Numbered from the stretch's first letter, positions 48,195 to 60,625 are shown. The stretch: DNA of 64,000 bases from Lycorma delicatula (GCF_047948215.1 NC_134460.1:122897324-122961323), one strand, 5' to 3'. Notes: generated by a model not told the origin, from the sequence alone. Program-made: numbers and translations.

Positions 48195-48430
48195 TAACTC
48201 GTCGCAGAACAGTTGTTAAACAGCTGATTTGCGAAGTAGAAGTTTCTCAGGTTCAAATCCTAGTAAAAGTTAGTTGATTTTATACGGATTGGAATACTAG
48301 ACGGTGAATACTAGACGCGTTCAATTAGCTTTACGTCTCAGGAACGGTCGGTCTAAATCTAAACAAGACCACACCTCATTTACATGTCATAGATAACATC
48401 ATCATCATCTCATTGGGTCGTGGGGGAGGT
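48195..48430 (+). mobile_element. tRNA-derived SINE copy (family S)
   Basis: This is the most complete head: CAGCTGATTTGCGAAG (anticodon-arm-like) and box B-like GGTTCAAATCC, then GGAATACTAGACGG, TCAGGAACGGTCGG and the tail ACACCTCATTTACATG. It confirms the block order of the family. Confidence 0.65.
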
Positions 48431-48439
48431 TGCTATTCA

Positions 48440-49024
48440 CGAGTTGAACAAATTGCAACGTACTCATTAAAAAAATAAATAAAATAAAATATAAGTTTAT
48501 TGTAAACGGTGGTTAAAAAACCACTGCAGGTTAAAAATCTGCTTTTTAGCAGGTATTTTAACAGTTGTATTTTAGTTTTATAAATTCATAAACTTTTTCT
48601 GTTAAATTTTGTTTTTTAATAATAAAGTTTGATCTTCTTTTGCTTTTTGTAGACTTTATTACATCAATTTTCTCAAAATTAGATTCTCTATAAGTTTTGA
48701 TAATAAAATTTCAGCATCTATAGTCATTTATCAAAGCTATTATAGTTTAAAACTAAAATGTTAGTAGTAAGTGTTTTACTCTATTTTCCAGGTAAAAAAT
48801 CATAAGAAATCATCAAGTTTATCCCTTATATAAGATCTTAAAAATTTCAGTATGACCTCATTTTCCCGGTGGAACTGAAATCCAGGCAAAAGTTTTCGCT
48901 AGCCATAACCCGATAACAAAGAATTTGCGGACATATGTTTTTTATACACATTTTTCCTTATTTCAAGCTCTACAATCAGTACCCAAATTATTTCCCTTCT
49001 TCCTGAATCACTCTGTATATATAT

Positions 49025-49055
<31 letters not shown>

Positions 49056-51440
49056 GTGTGTGGATGCGCGCGCGAATGGGAAAGTTTATCGGCTATAAAA
49101 AAAATAAATATATATATATATATATACTCGTATTAAATGGATGAATATATTGTCAGCCAACATTTTGTCACTCAAACGTCTATGTATTATTTTATCCAAG
49201 ATTATTAAATGCCGTTTGATTGACAATTTCTATAATACGATTATTTCTACATTTAAAAAAAAATTCTTAAAAAGTTTGAAAGTTTATTTATTTATACAGT
49301 AATCTTTCAATGTCAATATAAAATTGCGTGTTACGTTTATATTACTTTTCAAGTTCTCATACTTCGTAATATTTTATTTACTCGACACATTTAATAGAAG
49401 GTGCATATTAGTTACAAAAAACTTCTTACAGCTCAACAAGAGGAATGTTTGTGTAAAAAATTAATTTAACGATAAAAAATTTAATATAATGTTATTTTTA
49501 AAAACATTATGGATATTGAGATCATAATTTCTAATTTATACTAAATATTACTATGTTTACATTACAGGGTTCATAGTTCTAGAGCTGTTCTAGAGGGAAG
49601 TATGGTAATCAGTAAAAAAATGTCGTATGGATTCCTTTATATTACTCAACGTTTCATTACACAGGGATCCCAAAAAAGAAAAAAAAAAAACGTTGGGGAT
49701 AATTTTCGTTCCTATATTGTATGTACGTGTATTGGCTTGTTTAAATCTTAATAAATTTTGGCTGGATGAACTGATTTTGGTGAAACTTGGCACACAGACT
49801 CGTACATATGAGCCAATTTGTTGGTAAACGTTTTTAGGGTATGGAGTAGATAATTTCTTTGAGGTAAATTTTCTCAAAGTTTTACAAACATAATTCCACT
49901 TTATATTAAGCTCAGTACATGTGTACATTCATAACTCTCCATTTAAAAAAAAAAAATTCCCCACATTCTCCCCTCCTCCAAAAATCGAAAAAAACAATTT
50001 TCTTATTTATTGTGTATTTTTAACGAAATTTTTTTTTCCTTCCTACGCGTAGTAGTAGTGCAAGTGACCCTAAAATATATTTTGGGGGCAATATTGGAGA
50101 TGGGGAACCGATCAAATTTTTAAAATATTGATTCTTTAATTAAACAAATATTTTTGGTATATTTAAACTTTTATTAATATTACAAAAATATTTCATCACA
50201 ATTCACTCCCTTCCCTAAAAAAGAAATCTTAGGTAACTTTTTATTGGTTTTACATATTTCAGTGGAATCTTTTTAGATTTGTTTCCGTTTAACAAAACAT
50301 TCCATATAATAAAATATCAAAAGAATAAATAAATAAACAATTAAAAATATTTCATATAACAAAATATTCCATTTAACAAAAGAGAAAAATTAAAATATTT
50401 TCTTGGAAGGAGATTTTACGGGTGAAGGAGATTTTGAGAAAAAATTAATTTTAAAAATATCTATTTTTCTTTAACGTTTAAACTTTTTCCATAGCATTAT
50501 TTTTTCACTATATATAATAAATAACCAGTGCTAGGAAAGTACAACTTTTTTCTCAGCTTTTATTTAAATTTGATATTACAATATTTGATAAACGATGATT
50601 TGATAATAAATATAAGACATCGATAAAATAGCTATCGATAAGTTTATCGATAGAGCAATGTAATTACTGTTTATTTAAAATGTATTTGTACTTTAAAATA
50701 AATATCTATTTTTATCTCTGCATCAAGTAAATGATATTTGCAATACAAAAGATTGTATTTCATACATTATTAAATTATAGTAAATTCAATCGCATTTATA
50801 CTACTTTACATCTGTAGACTTAGAGATCATATCATCGGAAATTTTCGTGCAAACATTTGTGAATTCAAGGTATATATATTTAAAATACACATGTACTGTA
50901 TATATACGTATTGAAATATATCTGTTTTATCAACATATGTACAATTCTGCCGGATTTTGGTACCATATTTTTATATATATGTTTTTACTCTATAAAGGTG
51001 GAATGATATTATTTTCACTATTTGTTTTATAAATTTGAAATCCCATACCATATGATATTGGTAAAATTTAACTACATTTTACAAATAATTGGTTTCCGTT
51101 TAATTTTCAAAATAATTGCTGTACAAATAACTAAAAACAATATATGCATATTTACGTTAATAATATTATACTCTTTTAATATAATATTTTGACATTGAGA
51201 AGGCATTAAACATTCAAATTATTTCACCTTGTTATTACAACTGAAATAACATTTGTAATGAAAGGAAAACAACAAAAAAGAGTTGATCACAAATATTCTT
51301 TTTAAACGGTATCCATAGATACATTTAAAAAAAATAAATGTAAATAGATAAATAAATATATATTTTTAAACACCAAATACGTTTTTTTATCACCGCAGAC
51401 GATTGATGGGAATACGGCATGAAAATGTTGTAGCCTACGA
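48440..51440. other. AT-rich spacer with microsatellites
   Basis: A compound (AT)n/(TG)n/(CG)n microsatellite lies at about 49016-49075 and (AT)n at about 49100-49125. A block at 49690-49830 (GAACTGATTTTGGTGAAACTTGG) looks like a decayed transposon end. No gene was recognised; the short ORFs are not convincing. Confidence 0.5.
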
Positions 51441-51449
51441 AAAATATCA

Positions 51450-51518
51450 TTCCTGTACGAAATTTGAACCCGGAGATTTATCAAATGAAAGGCTGGAATG
51501 CTACCACTCCACCAGGAA
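51450..51518 (-). pseudogene. tRNA-Glu-like pseudogene or SINE head
   Basis: The 69-nt minus-strand segment has a 6-bp acceptor-like pairing TTCCTG/CAGGAA, a box A-like GTGGAGTGGTAGC, CCTTTCA with TTC where a tRNA-Glu anticodon would be, and box B-like GGGTTCAAATT. The anticodon stem does not pair well, so it is not a functional tRNA gene. Confidence 0.55.
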
Positions 51519-51544
51519 AAAACGGTGTCCTGTTCTCAGAGGGT

Positions 51545-52850
51545 GTTTAAACATTTTTAAGAAAAATAATTCGTAAGAACATATTTAGGGGAAGCGTAAA
51601 TGTACCTTTTAAAGGAAACTAACATATGATTTACATTGAAAAATCCTGCTTTAAATGTCTTCCCTCTTCATTAACACATCATTGTAACTGCTAAGGGATA
51701 CTGAACCAAACAGTTTTATGTAGTCTAAAATCTGAGTTTCTGAGATTGGTTTTTGAAAAATAGAATTGTTTTCTTTATTAATTTTTTTATTTATTGTAGT
51801 TGGTTTTATGGTTATAACCTTTTTTCCCAATAATCCAAAAGAAAAGGTCTAGAGAAATAACTAAACTGCTTGTGATCTTGATGGTATTTCAATTGAATCC
51901 CGACATCGTCCAATTAATTTTTTTATCAAACACTTCGTTTACTTAATCGTGTATTTTGTAGCATAATGCGATAAAACTCAAATCAAGTTGCAAGTGCAAA
52001 ATTTCAAAATCATAGAAATTTATTTTTAATCGTGGAACAGTATAATTTACCAGTCATTTCCAGGTCTCTCACTATAATTTCAAAAACCATGGCCCTAGAA
52101 CTCCTTGATAGGTTAATAGTATTCTTGTTATCCTTTAATGACCCAAAATATTACCAAATTACTTCACCCCCAAACACCACTATTAGTTTCGAAACAATTA
52201 TTATTATGGTTTTCTTGAAACAAGCAATTTTATCTGTTTACCTGGCAGGATAATTTAAAGGTTGCTTTATCATCAAAAAAGAAAAAACAACACAAAACAT
52301 TAAACATACATTTATTATTTCTTCGTTTAATTTTTAAAAAATCAGCCAAAAATTAGGGCCATCTTCTACATCTTGGAATTCAGTATTAACATTTTTCCGA
52401 TGTAGCATTCTTTGAACTGAATGCTTTGAAATATTTTTCCCAACAATAAACCTTATAAATTTTCTTGGGACTCATATGAATACCCAGAAAAAGACTTGTT
52501 TTCCCGATTTGTTGTAGTTGTAAATCTAAATATTTGTAATAGAATAAAATGCTTTTCAAAACAGTTCCTAAAATTTCAGATTGTTTTGTAAATTTGTGAA
52601 ACAGAGAGAAATAATAATTCCATTTATTAATAATATTTTCATAGGAAAAACCTGTTTTTCTTTTTTTAACATTTTACAATCAATAAAAACATTTTGTTTT
52701 ACACAAACAAAAAAATAATAATAAACAGCATGTAAACTGCATCTGGATTGTGAACAATTGTTTAAATATTAGGGGGTAAAACATTTTAGTTGTAAATTTA
52801 ACAATAAAAATAACATCAGCAGAAAAAAAAATACTTTGAAACGAATTAAC
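51545..52850. other. AT-rich spacer with one unrecognised ORF
   Basis: An ORF at 52032-52253 (73 codons, starting MEQYNLP) is not recognised and its composition looks non-coding. Otherwise nothing is seen. Confidence 0.4.
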
Positions 52851-53905
52851 AATACCGTACCGCTCAAATTAATTGGAAAACTATGATAATTTTACTATAT
52901 TGTTATAATAGATAATTGGTAACTGCATCTGCTTTTATCAAACCTTTATGGAATACACAAACTCTCAGAAAATTAGTGCACATGTGAATTTATTGTTTTG
53001 TATATTGTTTGCTGTGTTTTTTTAGTTTTTTGTCCACCATATCGTATTATAATGCAATAGTTTTTTAAGATTTGTCATTCATTTACCACACAAGAGGGAC
53101 AAAATACCTCGAAAAACGTAACAGAGTTATCACTTCATCTCTGGATACAAGCATGTCACAGACGATAATTGTTGAAGAATGTAAGGTAGATCTGGCAACT
53201 GTAAATAGAATTTTACAGCAGTTTAAAAATTCTGATTCTTTTTCTACGAAAACAAAAGGAAAATGCGGTTGTACAAGGAAAACCACGCCTCACACAGACC
53301 GTTTGTTGATTAGAAAAAGGAAACAACAAATTTTTGCTGTTAAATTTAAATAGTAAAATAAGAAAAAACTGGTATTGCTATCAATGTGAGTACTGTTAAA
53401 CGAAGACATAGGGAAATTTGTCGGAGAGTATACCAACCAAAGAAAATCAGCTCCCTACTGCAATAATGCGCAAGAAATGTTAACAATGGGCCAAAACCTA
53501 TGCTTACAGTAGAACAGCAGAACGATCATAATAACGCACTATAGAACACCAGATATTCATCAACATTTTAATGAATAATATTTTGAAGTCCAGAGACCCA
53601 GGGACATAAAGTTTGTTTTCAAAATCCAGTTGAAGTTACATCAACTTCTAACACTAAAACATCCTCCAAAGATAACATTTTGGGACTGTATGATCTTTCA
53701 TAAATCAGAACTATCGGCTCCTGTAGAAGGAATGATAAATTCTGATAATAAATACCTTTAATTCAGAGAATAGTTTCACTCTTACAAAAATTGTTTCCAG
53801 TCGATGATGGAATTTTCCAGCAAGTTTTTGAACGTTGCCGTACATCTAAAATATACAAACAATTCTTTTCTGAAAATAATGTAAATGCACTTGTGTAGCC
53901 TGGTC

Positions 53906-54138
53906 AGCTGATTTGCAATTAATCATTACTAGTTAATTAATATCAAATTATCATTTTGATAATTTAGTTTAAAAGATTTTCATGAAAATTTCAAGCTATA
54001 CATACTTATAAAATGAAATAATTTTATCTTTTAATTTTGTAGAGAAGTCGAAATCTGATATGTTTTTAAGACTGAATTATTTTTTTGCTTCGCAATTTGA
54101 TTGATAAACCAACCATATTTTCAGTAATTTATTTTGTG

Positions 54139-54176
<38 letters not shown>

Positions 54177-54447
54177 TACTCCCGTACACAGATTTTCCAC
54201 AAATTTTTAGAAGTAAAGAATGCATTATATTTTTGCAAAACATTTACCAAAGGGTGGGGGTGTTTTGGCTGAAATAAAATTTCAAATCTTTACTAGGGCA
54301 CTTTAACAAAAAAATCACTCTTATACAAGTTGAAAGCTTTTTATCAAGATCAAAAATTTCAGAAAATTTTTAATTTTCACCCTTATCCAATAAAATGACT
54401 ACATATTTTTATTTCATTATCTATACATTGCTTTAGAAAAGCAATTA
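53906..54447 (+). repeat. Dispersed repeat R, copy 1 (inside Tc1-like relic)
   Basis: The copy runs from GCTGATTTGCAATTAATC to AGAAAAGCAATT and matches 58832-59425 closely, including GAGAAGTCGAAATCTGATATG, an (AT)n core, ACTCCCGTACACAG and GGGTGGGGGTGTT. It contains no ORF. Confidence 0.8.
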
Positions 54448-54500
54448 TCGTGACTGATTTAAGTCACGATTCTCGATCGTGACTTAAAAACGATCGAGAA
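54448..54500. repeat. Inverted repeat at insertion junction
   Basis: GATTCTCGATCGT and ACGATCGAGAATC form a perfect 13-bp inverted repeat at the downstream junction of the nested insertion, suggesting a local rearrangement or target-derived duplication. Confidence 0.6.
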
Positions 54501-54789
54501 TCTGTGGTCAATTTTCTTTAAGAAAATATTTGCCAAAGAAGAGTGTACAACAAAAATTTCTGATTTATTCAATAATCATGATATGATTTTATGATGATGA
54601 ATCTCACAAACATATGAAAAACTAGTTTAATCAATGCCTAAACGTTATTAGGAAGTAATAAAGAATAAGGAAAGATATATCAACTATTAAAATAAAAGTC
54701 TGTAATTTTTATTATTAATAAATTGTGTATTAAGAAGAAATTTGTTATTTTTCATTGAGTATTCCAATTAATTTGAGCAGTAATTTAGT

Positions 54790-56335
54790 TTTAAATTGAA
54801 CTACCAAATGAGTAATGACTTCTTCACCAACTTTTTCCATATCTGAGCTGATTAACGAAAAACCGAATGGTTTTGCGTTTGCAATGTTCTACTCCATCTC
54901 TAAGCAACGCTACCTGGATTATCTTGGAGGATTACGGATGAGATGGATGCCCATTCTTCGGAGAGGTAATTATTTGGACAAGTTATCGGTCTCGTTTCGT
55001 TGTTCCTTAATAGTGGACTGTTATTTATTTAATAAAAACATTATCCTTATACTTAATTACTTAGTTTTCGGTTGTGCTCAGTGGATTTCCAATGGTCACT
55101 GAATTTATGGTAAGGATATTTAGACATATTAAAAACTGTTTGGACTGTTGAGTGCAACTGTAATATACTGTCCTGATGAGTCTGACTGTTGAGAAAATGT
55201 GTGTAATGAATGCCGTTGTCATGATAACAAAAACTTAAGCAATGTATATATTCTGCGCACCCTTACATTTCACTACATATCAAGAAACTGTATACCAGAT
55301 TTAAACAGACCCATTACAAGGAAAAATAAATAATTTAGTCACGAATCAGTAAACTACTGCTGAGAGCGTATTGATAATCATAGAAAAAAAAATTTATTAC
55401 AAAATTTTTTTAAGATCAGACTAGGATAAAGTGTTTTTGTCAGTGAAATAAAAGATTCCAAATATTTTGCGAAAATAAGTAATTATATTAGAATTAAATA
55501 TTAATAATTTCACATAATTAAAATAAGGGAAAAAATAAAAGATCCTTAATATATAGAAAACATTTCTTTCAATTTAAAAGTAGAATTAAGCTGATAAAAT
55601 CTAACGAGTTATAAAACCTAAAAGTAATTTATTTATTTTATTAACAGAAGACATAGCTCATCAGGTTTTAAAAAAAAGAAAGTAAAGGGAAGAAATAAGA
55701 TAGTATGCAGTTACTTAACTTTGGTACTGTACTGGACAAGTAGTTGCCCTTAGTGTCAGTGGGGGGATTTAAAGATTAATAGCATGAAAACTTATCGTCT
55801 TCCTCAACCATTTAGATGACAGATAGGGATTTTTTGACACAGTATAAGATTCATTGAGTACTTAAAAATCCTTCTCCCTTACATTTGTTATATGAATTAT
55901 TTTGTCTACTATGACATTTGCCTACTTCTTTGAATTATTTAAATAATTTTTATTTATTATTTTTACGATTAATTATTTTTACCATTGATAAAAGTTATTA
56001 TTTTAATTAATTCATTATTATTTCATAATAGATTTTACCTATATAAAAATTAATACATAAAAGAAATTCGTTTTTTTTACATCTTAATTTTTGTCGCAAT
56101 AAGTTAAATAATAAAGTAATAAATAGTTGCATATAGGTAAAAACAATTCTTTTCCATTTTTATCTCATCTTTATAATTATTTATAAATGGTAAAACTTGC
56201 TTTTACAAACTCTTGAAATATATCTGAAATTAAAATGAATTATTCAGATGAGACTCAAAAAAGTTAGCATAAAAATAAAAATCGTAACAATATATATAAA
56301 AAACAAAAGAAAAAAGGTTAGAGTATAATAAAGAC
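54790..56335. other. AT-rich spacer with one unrecognised ORF
   Basis: An ORF at 54815-55102 (95 codons, starting MTSSPTFSISELI) begins just outside the Tc1-like right end. It is not recognised and has no obvious domain. The rest is AT-rich. Confidence 0.4.
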
Positions 56336-56339
56336 GATC

Positions 56340-56358
56340 CTTAACGTAGTTTATGGTC

Positions 56359-56393
<35 letters not shown>

Positions 56394-56893
56394 GAACAAT
56401 ATGAATTACTGAACAGATGGCTGGTTATTAATCAAATAGCGAAGCAAAAAAATAATTCAATCTTAAAAAAACATATCAGATTTCGACTTCTCTACAAAAT
56501 TAAACAAAATCATTTTATTTTATAAGTATGTATAGCTTGAAATTTTTTTAAACTAATTATAAGAAAGATATTAATTAACTAGTAATAATTAGTTGCAAAT
56601 CAGCTAATTTCGAAGTCAAGAGTTTTAAGGGACAAATCCTAGTAAAGGCAGTTACATTTACACGGATTTGAATACTATATCTTGAATACCGGTGTTCTTT
56701 AGTGGTTGGGTTTCAATTACCCACACATCTCAGGAAAGGTCGACCTGAGACTGTACAAGACTATACTTCATTTACATTTATACATATCATCCAGATTCAT
56801 CCTTTGAAGTTATACTTTACAGTGGCCTTCCGAAGTTTAAACAGAAAAAGGGAGTAATGATTAATTATACCAATTTAATTAAATTACCGCCAA
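56340..56893 (-). repeat. Dispersed repeat R, copy 2 (inverted), including SINE
   Basis: This is an inverted copy of 58548-59070. An (AT)n run (56361-56388) leads into the complement of GAGAAGTCGAAATCTGATATG, then a plus-strand family-S SINE (about 56595-56850) and the complement of the outer block with CTGTTTA and TAATCATTACT. It lacks the part beyond the AT core. Confidence 0.75.
56595..56850 (+). mobile_element. tRNA-derived SINE copy (family S), part of repeat R
   Basis: Blocks are CAGCTAATTTCGAAGTCAAG, a decayed box B (GGGACAAATCC), CGGATTTGAATACTATATC, GGTTGGGTTTCAATTACC, GTCGACCTGAGACTG and TTCATTTACATTTATACATA, in the family order. Confidence 0.6.
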
Positions 56894-56899
56894 TAAACT

Positions 56900-58130
56900 G
56901 ATACTAGATATTATGTAAGATAATAATGTGGTAGAAAAGATAATACCTACTGAAGACTGCAATTGAGAGAATAGTGGATGGAGAGAAGTATCAGATGATA
57001 GATTTTTGAAACAGAATCGTGAAGCACGGACACCTTCAAGACGTATTATATGAACATACCAGAAAGCAGAACGTAATTGCTAGATTTTTATTATAAATGG
57101 ATTTTGTAGCGTATGAAAAATGACTTACCGGGGTTCAGTAGCAGAATTTTTGAAAGAAAGATAGAGAGAGAAGAAGGAAAATTAAGGAAGGATAAGGAAT
57201 ATTAAAAAATTCGCCACGGAAGTCGGTGGATTGTATAACTGTCATAAAAGATATGATATTATATTATTTAAAAACGTTTTTTTCTTAGTTCTGTATTTTA
57301 CATTTCTTTCTTTTTTGTATTTTCCATAACCTTTTGTGATATTTGTATAAATACTACCTCCTAAAAATCAGATACAACATTCAGTAAAAGAAAAAAAAAA
57401 AATATAAACTAAATGAAGAAAGAAAAGTCTTAAGATTTTGGTTCATGACAGATTAAGTAGATAAGAACTGTTTTGGTTTCTCTACTATAAATGTGGCAGA
57501 CTAAATTACAAGTAAAGTAGGGGAGAGGATATACAATCTTAGATATAAAGATAGAGAGAGGATGGTGAGTTTAGAATAAGATCCATATCTTCTAGTGTAA
57601 CATTTGTGGATAACAGAGGGGTAAGAGTGAATGAGAATGGGCCTCAATGCACGCTGTAAGTGCTCTCGCATTCCCTCCTTTTCACCGCGTTTACCGAGAT
57701 TTATGAGTTTAGAAGTTCGATCCTTTGCAAAAAAGATTCCTTGGCCATTCAAGCCAGAACAGAATACCGTTGATATATTTACTGGTATATATAAATTTTA
57801 GCGAGATTTGAATGAATGAATCATCTCATCTTCCTTTCCAAAAAGTTTATTAGGTTTTTTTTTAGGGGAAAAATATAATAATCATACTCTGTTCAATAAA
57901 AAATAAAAACAAATATATATGTTTGTTTATTTATATATTTGTTATACTGTATATTATTATTTCTCTGAAACGTATATTAAATATTTACATACAATATTTA
58001 TATTTGTTTTTAAATTTACACTTAACAGAATATTTTGTATTTAAAGGATTGGTATCATTGCTAAACCGCAACTATAAAAAGGTTTGCTATTTATGAGTGG
58101 TTATTCCCAAAAACAAACCTTTTATAGATG
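56900..58130. other. AT-rich spacer, one unrecognised ORF
   Basis: A minus-strand ORF at 57501-57752 (83 codons, starting MNGQGIFFAK) lies in a GC-richer patch; I do not recognise it. A hairpin-like pair AAAAGGTTTG/CAAACCTTTT lies around 58077-58121. Confidence 0.4.
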
Positions 58131-58139
58131 CAAATGCAA

Positions 58140-58480
58140 CCGAAAAGGTAAATGTTATTACTCCGTGTAATAACATTTTGCCAGTTTCTTTCTTAGTTCT
58201 TTGTTTAATGGTTCACATAATAATCTTCTCATTCCATTAAAACTTTCCTTTGCTATCGTTATTTTAATTTGTAGCACTGTTTTACAACACATTTCCTCAG
58301 TTATTGTGCCTCCTAGATACTTAAATCATTTAAGATGCTCTATCCCATCACTGTATTTGTCATAAAGTAACTGTAATTGGGCAATAAATTATTAATATTA
58401 CTATTGCTATATTTTTTATTGCATTTAAATATCAATTCTTTGTTTTCTCCGTCTTTTCCATGTAAAAATGAGCACTTACT
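58140..58480 (-). pseudogene. LINE RT fragment, heavily decayed
   Basis: On the minus strand, across frames, the pieces GENKELIFKCN and EMRRLLCEPLNKELRKKLAKCY resemble the segment following the RT domain in endonuclease-RT proteins of RTE/Jockey-like LINEs. Several stops intervene. Assignment is tentative. Confidence 0.35.
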
Positions 58481-58619
58481 AACAAAAAATCGTTAAGTTT
58501 AATGGATAAATCCGGTATTATCTTATGTAATATCCAGTATCACCTTATTAACGATAATTTTATTAAATTGGGATAATTAATCATTACTCTCTCTTTCTGT
58601 TTAGGCTCCGGAACCACCG

Positions 58620-58835
58620 TAAAGTATAACTTCAGAGGATGAATGAAAATGATATGTATAAATGTAAATGAAGTGTAGTCTTGTACAGTCTCAGGTCGAC
58701 CGTTCCTGAGACGTGTGGTTAATTGAAACCCAACCACCAAAGAACACGATCTAGTATTCTAATCCGTATAAAAGTAACTTCCTTTACTAGGATTTGTCCT
58801 TTAAAAATCTTGACTTCGAAATCAGCTGATTTGTA
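58620..58835 (-). mobile_element. tRNA-derived SINE copy (family S), part of repeat R
   Basis: On the minus strand: GACTTCGAA...CAGCTGATTT head, ACTAGGATTTG-type box B remnant, CGGATTAGAATACTAG, GGTTGGGTTTCAATTAACC, GGTCGACCTGAGACTG, TTCATTTACATTTATAC. It is the mirror of the copy at 56595-56850. Confidence 0.6.
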
Positions 58836-59090
58836 ATTAATCATTACTAGTTAATTAATATCAAATTATCTTACTGATAATTTAGTTTAAAAAATTTTCA
58901 TGAAAATTTTACATACTTATAAAATAAAATAATTTTTTTTTTAATTTTGTAGAGAAGTCGAAATCTGATATGCTTTTTAAGACTGAATTATTTTTTTGCT
59001 TCGCAATTTGATTGATAACCAACCATCTTTTCAGTAATTTATATTGTGTGTTTTATATATATATATATGTTTTAAATATATATATATATA

Positions 59091-59108
59091 TATAATCTGT
59101 GTACGGGA

Positions 59109-59154
<46 letters not shown>

Positions 59155-59172
59155 TCCCGTACACAGATTTTC
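59091..59172. repeat. Large palindrome around (AT)n
   Basis: AATCTGTGTACGGGAGTATAT at the left is the complement of ATATACTCCCGTACACAGATT at the right, with (AT)n between, giving a hairpin of about 80 bp. In copy 1 of the repeat only the right arm exists. Confidence 0.85.
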
Positions 59173-59429
59173 CACAAATTTTTAGGAGGAAAGAATGTAT
59201 TAAATTTTTGAAAAATATTTACCAATGAGTGGGGGTGTTCTAGCTGAAATAAAATTTCAAATCTTTACTAGGGCACTTTAACAAAAAATCATTCTTATAC
59301 AAGTTGAAAGCTTTTTATCATGATCAAAAATTTCCGAAAATCTTTAATTTTCACCCTTACCCAATAAAATGACTACATATTTTTATTTCATTAGCTATAC
59401 ATTGCTTTAGAAAAGTAATTAATGGAAAT

Positions 59430-60270
59430 TTTTCGTAGGCAGTTAAATACTGACTGCGATATCAGTCCCTAAAAATCCCAGTAAATAGGAAACCAACACA
59501 CAAACTAAATTTATTAAAAAAATAGTTTTGTTTTTGTATTATTTAAAAATAAAATTCTTGATAAAATAAAAAACCCTCGATGATAAAATAAAATTACACA
59601 GTGTAAAAATATTTTTAAGTTAGTAGATTGGTACCTTATTTACCAAGAAATTGGATACCTTGAACAGCCATCAGTTCACGAAATTTTGGTAACTGTTGTT
59701 TAAGAAATTGTTTAGAGCCTTACAAAATTTATGCTATAGATATTTGTTAAATTTATAAGCTAGATATATGTAGGTAATCATGAGGTAATTCTCTAATATA
59801 CATCATTTAAATAAATAGGTAATGCTTTCATATACATAGAATTCTGGAAAAAATTGCATTTTCTTCACCAAATTTGTTTTTTTTTTTTAATTTTAAAGAC
59901 TATTACCATAAAAGTATACAATTCAGAAGGTTTGTAATCGTTATGAAGTAAAGTTAAATTGTTTTAAATTTATTATGTAGAAAAATGAAGCTATGATGAA
60001 AACAAATAACCTGCATTAATCATCGGTACAAAATTTATTGGTGAATGTATTCAAATTTCATATGACAATTATTTAGAACATTCCGGTTTTAAAAATATCG
60101 GTAGATATTTGTAATGATAGGATCATGACTATCCCTTTTCTCTACAGTTAGTTTTAAAATAGATTATCCGTAATGACGGGGAATCTATTTTAAAATTTTA
60201 CAAGGATTAATTCTACACGAGCTAAAAAGTTAAATATTTTGTGGGAATAATAAAAAGTGCTCCCCATCCT
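59430..60270. other. AT-rich spacer, nothing recognised
   Basis: No ORF, repeat or motif of note. Confidence 0.6.
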
Positions 60271-60279
60271 TATAGTATA

Positions 60280-60625
60280 CTAGTTAGAAAGTTCCTTGCG
60301 GAATAGAGGACACCGCAGAACACACTGTGTTCTAATGCGTCAAGTACTTGCAGGACAGGGTGCATCCCTGACCAGAATTCGGCATTCTAACCCCTCCTCC
60401 CGCGATAACATCATGGCGACTATGGTGCAAAACGATTGAGTGTGGCTCGGGTGTCGAAGATGTTGGCATCAATTATCCGTATGGATAGCTGCGTTTCCAC
60501 AAGAAGTGCAGTTTCTTCTACCATCTTTGGGGAAGGGAAAATCAAAGGATACATCCTGATTTTCCTTTGATTTACATCCTTTGATTTTCCTTTGAAGGTG
60601 TATTCGTAATTAAAGCAAGTGCGTC
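60280..60625. other. GC-richer island, unrecognised
   Basis: This is the least AT-rich stretch of the right half. It holds short frames on both strands and an inverted repeat AAAATCAAAGGAT/ATCCTTTGATTTT (about 60538-60588). It may be a decayed transposon piece or an exon remnant; I cannot assign it. Confidence 0.35.

Larger units (their letters stand above)
53072..54570 (+). pseudogene. Tc1-type transposase, broken and split by an insertion
   Basis: The N-terminal part (53072-53350) has a helix-turn-helix stretch (SLDTSMSQTIIVEECKVD, VNRILQQF) and RKTTPHTDRLLIRK. Further pieces are STVKRRHREI, KHPPKITFWDCM, VEGMINSDNKY and GIFQQVFERCRTSK, where the catalytic Asp of FQQD is lost. The frame then reaches ALV.PGQ at 53905. 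After the inserted repeat it resumes at about 54482 with IENLWSIFFKKIFAKEECTTK, the expected C-terminal block. Multiple stops make it non-functional. Confidence 0.7.
52853..54786 (+). mobile_element. Tc1-like transposon relic with nested insertion
   Basis: Terminal inverted repeats contain GCTCAAATTAATTGGAA at the left (52862-52878) and its complement at the right (about 54762-54778). Between them lies a broken Tc1-type transposase interrupted by a dispersed repeat (53906-54470). The total of about 1.93 kb less the insertion leaves about 1.37 kb, close to a normal Tc1 element. Confidence 0.7.
58548..59425 (+). repeat. Dispersed repeat R, copy 3 (longest)
   Basis: The longest copy: an outer block (58548-58620), a minus-strand family-S SINE (about 58620-58835), then the unit shared with copy 1 (58832-59425). 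It shows that SINE and unit travel together in two of three copies. No ORF is present; it may be a non-autonomous DNA element or Helitron-like carrier. Confidence 0.75.

Noticed and set aside
49016..49075. Z-DNA or regulatory element
   Set aside because: It is an ordinary compound (AT)/(TG)/(CG) microsatellite with no gene nearby to regulate.
51450..51518. Functional tRNA-Glu gene
   Set aside because: The anticodon stem does not pair and the length is short; pseudogene or SINE head fits better.
54815..55102. Host gene exon
   Set aside because: One unrecognised frame with a possible splice-donor-like GAGGTAATT is not enough evidence; listed only as an unrecognised ORF.
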